Source of the DNA: CAMLOF01 sp041913045
GTDB taxonomy: Bacteria > Pseudomonadota > Gammaproteobacteria > Burkholderiales > Burkholderiaceae_C
DNA length: 64,000 nucleotides
Assembly (NCBI GenBank): GCA_041913045.1
Contig: JAYSGB010000019.1
Span: forward strand, 12,568 to 76,567
Direction of reading: 5' to 3'
Below the pieces are notes generated by a model. It saw only the letters and a program-made list of their open reading frames with translations, was not told the origin of the DNA and ran no database searches. Shown piece after piece: positions 6,731 to 15,269 of this stretch (the stretch's first letter is position 1; each line of letters begins with the position of its first letter). Made by a program: the position numbers and the translations under genes.

Positions 6731-7513
6731 TCAAGCGTGTTTGAAGTTGGCTGCACGTTTTTCCACAAAAGCTGCCATGCCTTCCTTCTGGTCGGCGGTG
6801 GCAAACAGTGCGTGGAACATGCGGCGTTCGAACATCACGCCGTCGGCCAGCGAGCCTTCAAACGCACGGTTGACCGATTCCTTGGCTGCCATCACTGCAA
6901 TTTGCGAGAACCCGGCGATGACGAGCGCAGCGCCCAGCGCTTCGTCCATCAACTTGTCCAGCGGCACGACGCGGCTGACCAGGCCGGAGCGCTCGGCCTC
7001 GGTGGCGTCCATCATGCGGCCGGTCAGGGCCATGTCCATGGCCTTGGACTTGCCCACAGCGCGCGGCAGGCGCTGCGTGCCACCCGCGCCGGGGATGATG
7101 CCCAGCTTGATCTCGGGCTGGCCGAACTTGGCGTTGTCAGCAGCAATGATGAAGTCGCACATCATGGCCAGTTCGCAGCCACCACCGAGTGCAAAGCCAC
7201 TCACCGCCGCGATGACGGGCTTGCGGATGCTGCGGATGGTTTCCCAGTTGCGGGTGATGTAGTCGCCCTTGTAGGCGTCGGCAAAGCTGTAGCTGGCCAT
7301 GGCGCCAATGTCCGCGCCAGCGGCAAAGGCCTTTTCACTGCCGGTGATGATCATGCAGCCGATGTCGTCGTCGGCATCGAACGCCTTGAGCGCTGCGCCC
7401 AGCTCGTTCATGAGCTGGTCGTTCAGCGCGTTGAGCTGCTTGGGGCGGTTGAGGGTGATGATGCCGACGCGGCCTTCAGTGCGGACGATGATCAGTTCCG
7501 GGGAGGTGCTCAT
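6731..7513 (-). CDS. Enoyl-CoA hydratase/isomerase family protein
   Basis: A 260-residue crotonase-fold enzyme that hydrates 2-enoyl-CoA in beta-oxidation or related CoA pathways. The CoA-binding and oxyanion-hole motifs are intact: AFAAGADIGAM (about 60-72) and GFALGGGCELAMMCDFIIA (about 100-120). The two catalytic Glu positions expected of true hydratases are present in the GGGCELA and PEIKLGIIPGAGGTQRL segments. ATG 7513 is preferred over 7546 because GAGACAAG precedes it and it matches the usual MST-start. A TATAGT -10-like box lies at 7550-7555. It is monocistronic between the tRNA and the M61 peptidase gene. Confidence 0.9.
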   Translation of the reverse strand: MSTSPELIIVRTEGRVGIITLNRPKQLNALNDQLMNELGAALKAFDADDDIGCMIITGSEKAFAAGADIGAMASYSFADAYKGDYITRNWETIRSIRKPVIAAVSGFALGGGCELAMMCDFIIAADNAKFGQPEIKLGIIPGAGGTQRLPRAVGKSKAMDMALTGRMMDATEAERSGLVSRVVPLDKLMDEALGAALVIAGFSQIAVMAAKESVNRAFEGSLADGVMFERRMFHALFATADQKEGMAAFVEKRAANFKHA

Positions 7514-7633
7514 GCTTGTCTCGACATGGTTGGAGTGATGGAGCATTCAACTATAGCGGCACCCCGGGTGCAGGATGTGTCGCCCCGGGAGCAAAAGCTG
7601 CCGGGGGACATGATTCATCTGCCTGGGAAAACC

Positions 7634-9472
7634 TTATTCCTGCAGCCAGCGTCGAACTGCCTCGCCCTGTGCAGGAGCGGGCCGCGCCAGGCGAACGGTT
7701 TGGGTGGGCTCTGGCCAGCGCAGGGTGCAGCGCAGCAGGCGGCCGTCGCGTGCTACCAGTGCTGTGACAGTTGTCAGGCCGTGGGCGTGCAGCGCCACGT
7801 CGTCCAGCTTGCGCACGCGCCAGCCAGCGGTTTGCCCGGTGGTGTCGGCCGTTTCCACGCCCAGCCACTCGTCGCCAGCGGCCATGCCAGCCGCCTCGGC
7901 CGCTGAGCCGCGCAGCACGTTCTTGATGACCAGCCCGTTCGATTCCGTGACGCGCAGGCCCAGCCGCTGTGCCAGCGGCGCAGGCTCTTGCAGCCATTGC
8001 ACTCCCTGGTTTTGCAACAGACCGGCCAGTGGCAAGTCTTGCGTGCCGTGCACCCAGGCTTGCAGTTCACTCTCGAAGCTGCGCTTGCCCAGTTTTTTCA
8101 ACACAGCCAGCAGGTCAGCCTGGCGCATGGGGCCGCCTTCGCAGCGCTCATAAAGCGCGCGCATCACGGCGTCCAGCGTGGTGTGGCCTTCGGTGCGCAG
8201 GGTCAAGTCCAGGCACAGGGCCACCAGCGCGCCTTTGGTGTAGTAACTGACGGTAGCGTTGGGCGTGTTCTCCTGGACGCGGTAGTACTTGATCCAGGCG
8301 TCGAAGCTGGCCTGGGCCACACTTTGCACCAACCGCCCCGGTGTCTGCAGCACCTGGTTGATGGTCTTGCCCAGCAGTTGCAGGTAGGCCGTTTCGTCAA
8401 TGAGGCCTGCCCGCAGCACCAGCAGGTCGTCGTAATAGCTGGTGAAGCCCTCGAAGAACCAGAGCAGTTCGGTGTAGTTCTCTTGCCCATAGTCGTAACG
8501 GGCAAATTCCCGTGGGCGCAGGCGCTTGACGTTCCAGGTGTGGAAGTACTCGTGGCTGATGAGGCCGAGCAGCGTGGTGTAGCCGTCGCTGGCCTTCAGC
8601 GCGGCGGGCTTGCTGCCCGGTTCGGGCAAGCGGGGCAGGTCGGCGCGCTGGCAGATGAGCGCGGTGGAGTGGCGGTGTTCCAAGCCGCCGTAGCCGTCGT
8701 GGCTGGCGTGCAGCATGAACAGGTAGTGGCCAAACGGTGGCCGGCCTTGGCCGTGCTTGCCTTGGGGGCCATGCCACAGGGTCATTTCCGCTTCGCAGAT
8801 GCGCTGGGTGTCGCGCAGCAGGCGTTCGCCATCAAAGCCGGGGCCCGCGCCGCTCACAATGAAGCGGTGCGGCACGCCGCGCACTCGGAAGCAGCCGCTC
8901 CAGAACGTGCCCAGTTCCACCGGGGAGTCGGCCAGTTCGTCGTAGCTGGCGGCCAGGTATTGCCCGAAGCCATTGCGCTTCACCTTGAGCGGTGGCAGCG
9001 CCGTGGCGGCCTGCCAGCCTGCGGTGTGCGGGTTTGCCAGAAGTTCCAGCAGATGGGCTTCGTCTTCGCGGCCATGCACGCGCAGGCACAGGCTGGTGGG
9101 GTTGAAGAAGCCCCGGGTCTGGTCCAGAAAGGCGGTGCGAACCGATGCGTCGAAGGCGTAGACCGACCAGCTCAGCGTCAGCGTGCCCGCACCGGCAGGC
9201 GTGGTGACTTCCCAGCTGTTCTTGTTGATCTGGCGCACGTCCACCGGTTTGCCTGCCGCTTCGGCACGCAACTCCTGAAGGTGCTGCGAGAACTCGCGCA
9301 CCAGGTAGCTGCCGGGAATCCACACGGGCAGGCTCAGCAGTTGACGTTGCGCGGGGCGGTCGATTTCCAGGGTGACGTCAAACAGGTGGGTGTGTGGGTC
9401 GCGCACGCTAACGCCATACCGCAGCCCGGGGAGGGCTGCCACCTGTTCGCGCTGGGAGCGTACCGCGCTCAT
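7634..9472 (-). CDS. M61 family metallopeptidase with PDZ domain
   Basis: A 612-residue zinc aminopeptidase of the M61 (glycyl aminopeptidase-like) family. The N-terminal beta domain covers about 15-200. The catalytic HEYFHTW motif is at residues 307-313, with the downstream Glu in the ENYTELLWFFEGFTSYY segment. A C-terminal PDZ domain (about 500-580) may bind peptide ends. No signal peptide is seen, so it is probably cytosolic. Its ATG overlaps the dsbC-like stop (ATGA at 9469-9472), making it the last gene of a UbiH-DsbC-M61 operon on the minus strand. Physiological substrates are unknown. Confidence 0.88.
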   Translation of the reverse strand: MSAVRSQREQVAALPGLRYGVSVRDPHTHLFDVTLEIDRPAQRQLLSLPVWIPGSYLVREFSQHLQELRAEAAGKPVDVRQINKNSWEVTTPAGAGTLTLSWSVYAFDASVRTAFLDQTRGFFNPTSLCLRVHGREDEAHLLELLANPHTAGWQAATALPPLKVKRNGFGQYLAASYDELADSPVELGTFWSGCFRVRGVPHRFIVSGAGPGFDGERLLRDTQRICEAEMTLWHGPQGKHGQGRPPFGHYLFMLHASHDGYGGLEHRHSTALICQRADLPRLPEPGSKPAALKASDGYTTLLGLISHEYFHTWNVKRLRPREFARYDYGQENYTELLWFFEGFTSYYDDLLVLRAGLIDETAYLQLLGKTINQVLQTPGRLVQSVAQASFDAWIKYYRVQENTPNATVSYYTKGALVALCLDLTLRTEGHTTLDAVMRALYERCEGGPMRQADLLAVLKKLGKRSFESELQAWVHGTQDLPLAGLLQNQGVQWLQEPAPLAQRLGLRVTESNGLVIKNVLRGSAAEAAGMAAGDEWLGVETADTTGQTAGWRVRKLDDVALHAHGLTTVTALVARDGRLLRCTLRWPEPTQTVRLARPAPAQGEAVRRWLQE

Positions 9473-10188
9473 TTCAGCGCGGCCAGGGTCTGTTCAATCT
9501 TCTTGAAGTCCGCGCCCTGTACGCGGGTGCCGTCGGCCATGAAGCTGGTGGGCGTGCCGGTGATGCGCAGGCGGTTGGCAAATTCGGTGTTGCGCGTGAG
9601 CGCAGCGGTGTCGCAGCTTGCCGAGGCAGGCGTGCTGCCCTTGAGCATCCAGTCAATGTAGGCGACGGATTTGTCCTTGGCGCACCAGATGTTGCGTGCC
9701 TTGGTTTGCGAGTCCGGCCCCAGGATCGGGATGAGGAAGGTGTAGATCGTGACATCGTTGAGATTGGCCAGATCGCGTTCCAGGCGCTTGCAGTAACCGC
9801 AGTTCGGGTCGCTGAACACAGCGATCTTTTGCTTGCCGTTGCCCCGCACGGTGGTGAAGGCGTCCTTGATGGGCAACTGGTCAAAGGCGATGGCCGTGAG
9901 CTTGTTGACGCGCGCTTCGGTGAGGTTGGCGTGGGTGCGGGTGTCGATGAGCTCGCCCTGCAGCAGTACGAAATCGCCCTTTGCGTCGGAGTAGAAGATG
10001 TCGCTCTGGTTGATGCGCACCTCGTACAGGCCGTTCATCGGCGTCTTGCTGACCTCTTCGATCTTGGGCAGGTTGGGCAGGCGTTCGGCCAGAACCTTGC
10101 GGATGGTGGCTTCCTGCGCAAATGCTGCGAGGGTGAGGCCTGCCAGCGTGAAGGTAAGGGCGGCGCGGAGAGTGCGGGAAATGTTCAT
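9469..10188 (-). CDS. dsbC: DsbC-like thiol:disulfide isomerase
   Basis: A 239-residue periplasmic thioredoxin-fold protein. The signal peptide ends after about residue 24 (AAFAQ). An N-terminal dimerisation domain spans about 25-90, and the catalytic CGYC is at residues 130-133 (FSDPNCGYCKRLE) with the cis-Pro loop TGTPT near 210. DsbC isomerises wrongly paired disulfides and is kept reduced by DsbD. Two further Cys (WCAK and SCDT) form the second disulfide typical of DsbC. It sits 44 bases downstream of the UbiH-like gene and overlaps the M61 start, implying co-transcription. Confidence 0.88.
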   Translation of the reverse strand: MNISRTLRAALTFTLAGLTLAAFAQEATIRKVLAERLPNLPKIEEVSKTPMNGLYEVRINQSDIFYSDAKGDFVLLQGELIDTRTHANLTEARVNKLTAIAFDQLPIKDAFTTVRGNGKQKIAVFSDPNCGYCKRLERDLANLNDVTIYTFLIPILGPDSQTKARNIWCAKDKSVAYIDWMLKGSTPASASCDTAALTRNTEFANRLRITGTPTSFMADGTRVQGADFKKIEQTLAALK

Positions 10189-10232
10189 GAAGCTTGGTGT
10201 TCGGTCTGTGGGTTTGGTTCCGCAAGCGATGC

Positions 10233-11369
10233 TCAGGCGGCGGTGCGCCCCATGGCCCGGCGGGCGGCCCAGGTTTTTAGTGGCGAAAATTGGTCAAAAC
10301 CCCGCATTCCCCAACGCCGCAGGGCCTGGACGCGGCTGTCCTGGTGGCCAAACAGCCCGAAGAGGTTGTCGGTGGCCCAGGCCATGGCGCCGAAATCGGC
10401 TTGGCGGGCGCGTTCGTAGCGGCGCAGGAGCTTCAGGTCGCCCAGTTCGCGCCAGTATTCGCGTTCGTGCAGCACGCGGGCCAGCTCGGCCACGTCGCCC
10501 AACCCCACGTTCAGCCCCTGGCCTGCCAGAGGGTGCATGGCATGGGCCGCGTCACTCACCAGCGCCACGCCGGGGCGTACCCATTGCCGGGCGCGCGACA
10601 GTTCCAGTGGCCATCCTGCCGGTTGACCCAGCAATTCCATGTGGCCCAGGGCGTGGTCGCAGGATTGGGCCACCGCGTCCGCCAGCGCAGTGGCGTCAAG
10701 TGCGAGCAACTGCGCCGCGCGCTCATGGGGCACCGACCACACCAGCGCCACGGCGTTGCCTTGTTCGCCTTCCAGCGGCAGCAACGCCAGAATGTCGCCA
10801 TTCAGGAACCACTGGCGCGCCACGCCGCCGTGCGGGCGCTCGCAGCGCAGGCGTGCTGCCACCGCCGTTTGCGGGTAGGGGCGGGTATCAAACTCAAAAC
10901 CCATGGCGTCGCGCGTACTGCTGCGCTTGCCTTCGCAGATCACCGTCAGCGCCGCGTTCGGCCTTTCATGCACGACGTCGATTCCAGGCTGGAACTGCAC
11001 GGCCTGCGCCAGTGTTTGTTCGAGTGCAGGCACGTCAACGATCCAAGACAGCGCTTCAGCACCACTTGATTGGGCATCAAAACGCACGCTGGCTTCGCTG
11101 CCATCGGCCACCCACATGTGGCTCACGGGGGTGACCGCCGGCGGGCTGACGGCGGGGCCATCTGGCCACACACGCAGGGATTGCAGGAGCTGCCGCGACG
11201 CGGCGTTGAGCGCGTAGGCCCGGATGTCGGGCGTGGCGCCCGCCGGGGCAGCAGGGGGCTGGGGGCGCGTCACCAGGGCCACGCGCAGGCGGTCGCGCGC
11301 CAGCAACAGGGCCAGCGTCTGCCCGGCCACCCCGCTACCGAGAATGGCCACGTCGTACTTGGTACTCAT
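10233..11369 (-). CDS. UbiH/COQ6-family FAD monooxygenase
   Basis: A 378-residue flavoprotein hydroxylase of the ubiquinone-biosynthesis type. The Rossmann FAD-binding start is DVAILGSGVAGQTLALLLA (about 6-24). The conserved GD motif is present as VALVSDAAHAMHPLAGQGLNVGLGD (about 275-300). Members insert hydroxyl groups in the ubiquinone ring; which position (UbiH, UbiI, UbiF or UbiM) cannot be told by eye. ATG 11369 follows a TACAAT box by only six bases, so the transcript may be leaderless. The long upstream extension of the open frame has no coding look. It heads the operon with dsbC and the M61 peptidase. Confidence 0.85.
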   Translation of the reverse strand: MSTKYDVAILGSGVAGQTLALLLARDRLRVALVTRPQPPAAPAGATPDIRAYALNAASRQLLQSLRVWPDGPAVSPPAVTPVSHMWVADGSEASVRFDAQSSGAEALSWIVDVPALEQTLAQAVQFQPGIDVVHERPNAALTVICEGKRSSTRDAMGFEFDTRPYPQTAVAARLRCERPHGGVARQWFLNGDILALLPLEGEQGNAVALVWSVPHERAAQLLALDATALADAVAQSCDHALGHMELLGQPAGWPLELSRARQWVRPGVALVSDAAHAMHPLAGQGLNVGLGDVAELARVLHEREYWRELGDLKLLRRYERARQADFGAMAWATDNLFGLFGHQDSRVQALRRWGMRGFDQFSPLKTWAARRAMGRTAA

Positions 11370-11435
11370 GTGCAAATTGTAGAAGCAAGGCAAAATGAGC
11401 GTCCGCCTGAGCCAAGACTTGCCCCCATTCGCACG

Positions 11436-12350
11436 ATGCCCGATTTCGCCAGCGCTGACGCCGCCTTGCCCCTGCACATTGAAGAACTCTGGATCTACCC
11501 GGTGAAGTCCTGTGCTGGGCTGCGCCTGTCGTCGGTGGAGTTGCTGGAAACCGGCCTGGAATGGGACCGCACCTGGATGGTGGTAGACGCGAACCACGAA
11601 TTCGTGAGCCAGCGTGAATTGCCGCGCATGGCACTGATACAACCGCGTTTTCGCATGGGGCAGCTGGAGTTGCGTGCGCCGGGCATGTTGTCGCTGCACC
11701 TAGCGCTGGATGCCGCCGAGTCGCCCTGCCGCGTGCGGGTGTGGGATGACGAGGTTGATGCCTACGATATGGGGGACCTGGCGGCGCAGTGGTTTACCGA
11801 TTTCCTGGGGCTTGATGCGCCAGCGGGGGTGCAGCCGCTGCGTTTGGTGCGTTTTGACCCGGATGTTCGCCGTCTTTCGTCAATGAAATGGACGGAAGGC
11901 ATTGAGGCGCCCAACCAGTTCAGCGACGGCTTCCCGGTGTTGGTGGTATCGCGTGCTTCACTGAACGAGCTGAACGAGCGGCTGGTGGTTCTGGGACACC
12001 AGCCGGTGGGCGTTCAGCGCTTCCGGCCGAATATCGTGCTGGGCGGGCTGGAGTCGCACGACGAAGACCGGCTGGCGTCTGTCAGGCTTCATGCTGACGG
12101 CGCCCCAGAGGCACCGCACGTGTGGCTGCAGCCTGTAAAGCCTTGCGCGCGTTGCAGCATTCCGGATGTTGACCCTGCCACCGCCGAACCCGGCAAGGCC
12201 GTTGGGCAAACGCTGCACAGTTACAGGCAGGACCGTCGCCTCATGGGTGCGATCACTTTCGGCATGAACGCGATCGTCCGCGCAGGTGTGGGGCAGATGC
12301 TGCATGAAGGCATGCGTGGCCATGGCGAGTGGGGTGCCTGGGAGGCTTGA
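11436..12350 (+). CDS. MOSC domain-containing protein (YcbX-like, no ferredoxin domain)
   Basis: A 304-residue protein with an N-terminal MOSC_N beta barrel (LHIEELWIYPVKSCAGL, about 10-30) and a C-terminal MOSC domain. The conserved cofactor-binding Cys lies in KPCARCSIPDVDP at residues 237 and 240. MOSC proteins use a molybdenum cofactor to reduce N-hydroxylated compounds, or transfer sulfur. It lacks the 2Fe-2S ferredoxin tail of E. coli YcbX, so electrons must come from a separate partner. ATG 11436 is the first with protein similarity after the divergent promoter region shared with the UbiH-like gene. Confidence 0.85.
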   Translation: MPDFASADAALPLHIEELWIYPVKSCAGLRLSSVELLETGLEWDRTWMVVDANHEFVSQRELPRMALIQPRFRMGQLELRAPGMLSLHLALDAAESPCRVRVWDDEVDAYDMGDLAAQWFTDFLGLDAPAGVQPLRLVRFDPDVRRLSSMKWTEGIEAPNQFSDGFPVLVVSRASLNELNERLVVLGHQPVGVQRFRPNIVLGGLESHDEDRLASVRLHADGAPEAPHVWLQPVKPCARCSIPDVDPATAEPGKAVGQTLHSYRQDRRLMGAITFGMNAIVRAGVGQMLHEGMRGHGEWGAWEA

Positions 12351-12365
12351 TCCCCGGGTCGCACG

Positions 12366-13352
12366 TCAGACGCGGCGCAGCAGCTTGGATTTGTCGAGAC
12401 GGATTTTCACGTCTTCTGGCGACAGGGGCTTTTCAATCTGGTAACGCTCGTTCTGGGTGTCCCGCTTGCCGGGAGCGCTCAGGGGCATGCCTTGCCCGTC
12501 GGCAATGGCCATGGCCAAAGGGGTGTTGACCCGCTCGCCTCTACGCACCACGACGGCGGTTTCGGCTGACTTCAACCGAACATAGGTGCCGGGCGGGTAC
12601 ATGCCCAGCAGCTTGACGAAGGCTGCGCCCAGTGTGCTGTCGCGGTCTTGTGCTTCAAGGTAAAGGTTGCCTGCCGCCACTTTGGGTGACAGACCCCTGC
12701 GGCTGCGGCGGGGGGTGATACGCGCCACAAAACGGTCGGCCATTTGAAGCAGGCAAAGGCTGGAATGCAACGGGGATGATGCAGGCGGCGCTTCCTCTTT
12801 CGGTACGTGGTGTTTTTCGACGAGTTGCAGCCAATCGCTGTCGGTAACGCCCAACTGGCGCAGTCGTTCGACACCCCGGTGGGCATGGTCGTCTATTTCG
12901 GCGCGCTGAACCTCGTCCACTGGACGCACCTGGCCGGCCAGTTGGTCCTGAAGCTGGCTCATTGCGATGTTCATGGTCAGCGCGGCGCGTACAAGCGTGC
13001 TGAGGGTCTCCCCCGTTGTGCCGGTTCTCGGGCCGATCATGTGGCACATGGATGCCGCCAACAATGCGTGCGCAGCGCTGTATCCCTGTTCGCGGTCAAA
13101 GAGCATCTGCACCATGACGAACAGGCTGTCGTCTTCGCGGTGGCGGAGCAGGTAGTGCATGCCCTGTTCAATGGCCTCCAGCCGAGGCATGAAGTCTGCG
13201 GAGGTGACCTCCGGCTTCTGCAACAACGCCTGCAGACGGCGGTGCAGGGCTGGCCACCCTTCCGTCGGGTCCTCATCCAGCCAAGGTGGACGGCGCAACT
13301 CTCCAGCGGCTGGCGCTGAAGGACTGCTGGTTGGCGGCTCGTCCATGGGCAT
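12366..13352 (-). CDS. Degenerate HD-GYP-like protein
   Basis: A 328-residue cytosolic protein with the layout of an HD-GYP c-di-GMP phosphodiesterase, but the metal-binding residues look lost. The usual HD motif position reads ALTMNIAMSQLQ, the HHE..DGSGYP region reads VEKHHVPKEEAPPA, and no GYP is present. A helical core (YSAAHALLAASMCHMI; DRFVARITPRRSRRGLSPKVA) and a C-terminal beta segment (GTYVRLKSAETAVVVRRG) match the family's tail. It is therefore probably a catalytically dead sensor or scaffold. Two ATGs (13352, 13346) are possible starts. It is convergent with the MOSC gene, with 15 bases between stops. Confidence 0.7.
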   Translation of the reverse strand: MPMDEPPTSSPSAPAAGELRRPPWLDEDPTEGWPALHRRLQALLQKPEVTSADFMPRLEAIEQGMHYLLRHREDDSLFVMVQMLFDREQGYSAAHALLAASMCHMIGPRTGTTGETLSTLVRAALTMNIAMSQLQDQLAGQVRPVDEVQRAEIDDHAHRGVERLRQLGVTDSDWLQLVEKHHVPKEEAPPASSPLHSSLCLLQMADRFVARITPRRSRRGLSPKVAAGNLYLEAQDRDSTLGAAFVKLLGMYPPGTYVRLKSAETAVVVRRGERVNTPLAMAIADGQGMPLSAPGKRDTQNERYQIEKPLSPEDVKIRLDKSKLLRRV

Positions 13353-13467
13353 GCGTCAAATTATGTGATATATGGCACTAAATGCCATTTTATGGCGTCA
13401 CCTCTTTCCTTGTGTGCGAATTTACGGCGAATTGTGGCTTTTTGAACATTTATGCGAGGCGGCCACC

Positions 13468-13692
13468 TCAGCGTTTGGACCCTGTTGAACCATGGCCGAT
13501 GACGCCGCCAATGGCTGCTCCGCCCAGCGTGCCCAGCGTGCTTCCGCCGGTGAGGATGGATCCGCCAATGGCACCGACGCCCGCACCTATAGCGGCGTTT
13601 TGCTGGCGCTGTGAAAGGTTCGAGCACGCCATCAGCGACGGCAGAATGAGCAGGGCGACGAGCGGTTTGGCGATGCGGTGCATGTTTTTCAT
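13468..13692 (-). CDS. Glycine-zipper lipoprotein (OsmB/SlyB-like)
   Basis: A 74-residue outer-membrane lipoprotein. The signal peptide ends in a lipobox (SLMAC, Cys about residue 23). The mature part is dominated by glycine-zipper repeats (AAIGAGVGAIGGSIL ... LGTLGGAAIGGVIGHG) forming two transmembrane-like helices. Such proteins are usually envelope-stress associated; the exact role is unknown. ATG 13692 is chosen because AAGGAG stands 7 bases upstream; a start at 13728 would bury the signal peptide. The 302-base gap to ychF holds its own leader and a TACAAT box (13847-13852) that may serve ychF, but no gene. Confidence 0.75.
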   Translation of the reverse strand: MKNMHRIAKPLVALLILPSLMACSNLSQRQQNAAIGAGVGAIGGSILTGGSTLGTLGGAAIGGVIGHGSTGSKR

Positions 13693-13995
13693 GATGTGAA
13701 CTCCTTGGCTTGTTGTCAGAGGCGCCACGCAACACGCGTGGATCGTGTGTGAATTATTTGGGGCAAGTCGAGACCGGTGAGGTGACAGGGTGCGTCAGAT
13801 GTATCAAGCCGTAAAGGCCGCTGGAGGGGGCATTCCAGGCGCTCGGTACAATCTGCAACCATTTCCCCTGGCCAGCCGTGTTTCCGGCGAGCCCCCCTGC
13901 CGGCCCATTTCAAGGCAAAGCGCGCGGGCCGTGCGTTTGCATTTCAATGAGTACACGGCAGCGCATACGGGGTATCGATTCCAAAGGAAGTTTCC

Positions 13996-15090
13996 ATGTC
14001 TCTCAAGTGCGGCATCGTCGGCCTGCCCAACGTCGGCAAATCCACCCTGTTCAATGCCCTGACCAAGGCGGGCATCGCTGCTGAAAATTACCCCTTCTGC
14101 ACCATTGAGCCTAATGTGGGTGTGGTGGAGGTGCCCGACCCGCGCCTGCAGCAGCTGGCCGAGATCATCAAACCCGAACGCATCGTGCCGGCCATCGTCG
14201 AGTTCGTGGACATTGCGGGTCTGGTGGCAGGAGCCTCCAAGGGCGAAGGCCTGGGCAACCAGTTCCTGGCGCACATCCGCGAAACGGACGCCATCGTCAA
14301 CGTGGTGCGCTGCTTCGAGGACGACAACGTGATCCACGTCGCGGGCAAGGTGGACCCGATTGCCGACATCGAAGTGATCCAGACCGAGTTGTGCCTGGCT
14401 GACATGGCCACTGTGGAAAAGAGCCTGCAGCGCTACACGAAGGCTGCCAAGAGCGGCAACGACAAGGAAGCCGCTGCGCTGGTGCAGCTGCTCACCAAGG
14501 TGCAGGCCGTGCTGGACGAGGGCAAGCCGGTGCGCACTCTGGAACTGAACGATCAGGAGAAGGTGCTGCTCAAGCCGCTGTGCCTGATCACCGCCAAGCC
14601 CGCGATGTTCGTGGGCAACGTGGCGGAGGACGGTTTCGAGAACAATCCGCTGCTCGACCGCCTGAAGGATTACGCCGCCGGCCAGAATGCGCCGGTGGTG
14701 GCCATCTGCGCCAAGATCGAGGCTGAGCTGGCCGAGATGGACGATGCCGACCGCCTGGAGTTCCTCAAGGAGCTGGGGCAGGACGAGCCGGGCCTGAACC
14801 GCCTGATCCGCGCAGGCTTCAAGCTGCTGGGTCTGCAGACCTACTTCACCGCTGGCGTAAAGGAAGTGCGTGCCTGGACCATCCACATCGGCGACACCGC
14901 GCCGCAGGCCGCTGGCGTGATTCACGGTGACTTTGAGCGTGGCTTCATCCGCGCGCAGACCATCGCGTTTGACGACTTCATTTCCTATAAGGGCGAGCAG
15001 GGCGCCAAGGACGCTGGCAAGATGCGCGCCGAAGGCAAGGAATACGTGGTGAAGGATGGTGACGTGATGAACTTTTTGTTCAACGTCTGA
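13996..15090 (+). CDS. ychF: Redox-regulated ATPase YchF (Obg-family GTPase fold)
   Basis: A 364-residue cytosolic P-loop protein of the Obg family that prefers ATP and associates with ribosomes, modulating translation and oxidative-stress response. G1 is GLPNVGKST (residues 9-17), switch/G3 is DIAGLVAGASKGEGLGN (about 73-89), and the C-terminal TGS domain (YFTAGVKEVRAWTI ... FDDFISYKGE) is intact. Length is normal. A strong AAAGGAAG precedes ATG 13996. A possible -10 (TACAAT) lies at 13847-13852, giving a leader of about 135 bases. A strong terminator follows, so it is monocistronic. Confidence 0.96.
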   Translation: MSLKCGIVGLPNVGKSTLFNALTKAGIAAENYPFCTIEPNVGVVEVPDPRLQQLAEIIKPERIVPAIVEFVDIAGLVAGASKGEGLGNQFLAHIRETDAIVNVVRCFEDDNVIHVAGKVDPIADIEVIQTELCLADMATVEKSLQRYTKAAKSGNDKEAAALVQLLTKVQAVLDEGKPVRTLELNDQEKVLLKPLCLITAKPAMFVGNVAEDGFENNPLLDRLKDYAAGQNAPVVAICAKIEAELAEMDDADRLEFLKELGQDEPGLNRLIRAGFKLLGLQTYFTAGVKEVRAWTIHIGDTAPQAAGVIHGDFERGFIRAQTIAFDDFISYKGEQGAKDAGKMRAEGKEYVVKDGDVMNFLFNV

Positions 15091-15122
15091 CTCCGACGAG
15101 CGGGATTCCTCGCTTTTCACCA

Positions 15123-15157
15123 AACCCCGGAATCCCCGAGATTCCGGGGTTTTTTTG
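15123..15157 (+). terminator. Rho-independent terminator of ychF
   Basis: Perfect 11-bp stem AACCCCGGAAT (15123-15133) / ATTCCGGGGTT (15141-15151), followed by a run of Ts to 15156. The preceding As on + would also let it work on the minus strand. Confidence 0.9.
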
Positions 15158-15269
15158 TTTGCGGGGGGTGCTCTGCAGTACAGGGTTTGTCACCACCGCG
15201 CGGCATTGATTGTTGTGGCCTTTGGTGCGAACATGTGTCCAGCGTCAACCGTGGAAAGGAAGGTGTGCC

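Noticed and set aside
7988..9661. 557-codon + strand frame opposite the M61 peptidase gene
   Set aside because: It covers the peptidase and dsbC junction, has no domain or ribosome site, and the minus-strand proteins carry intact catalytic motifs.
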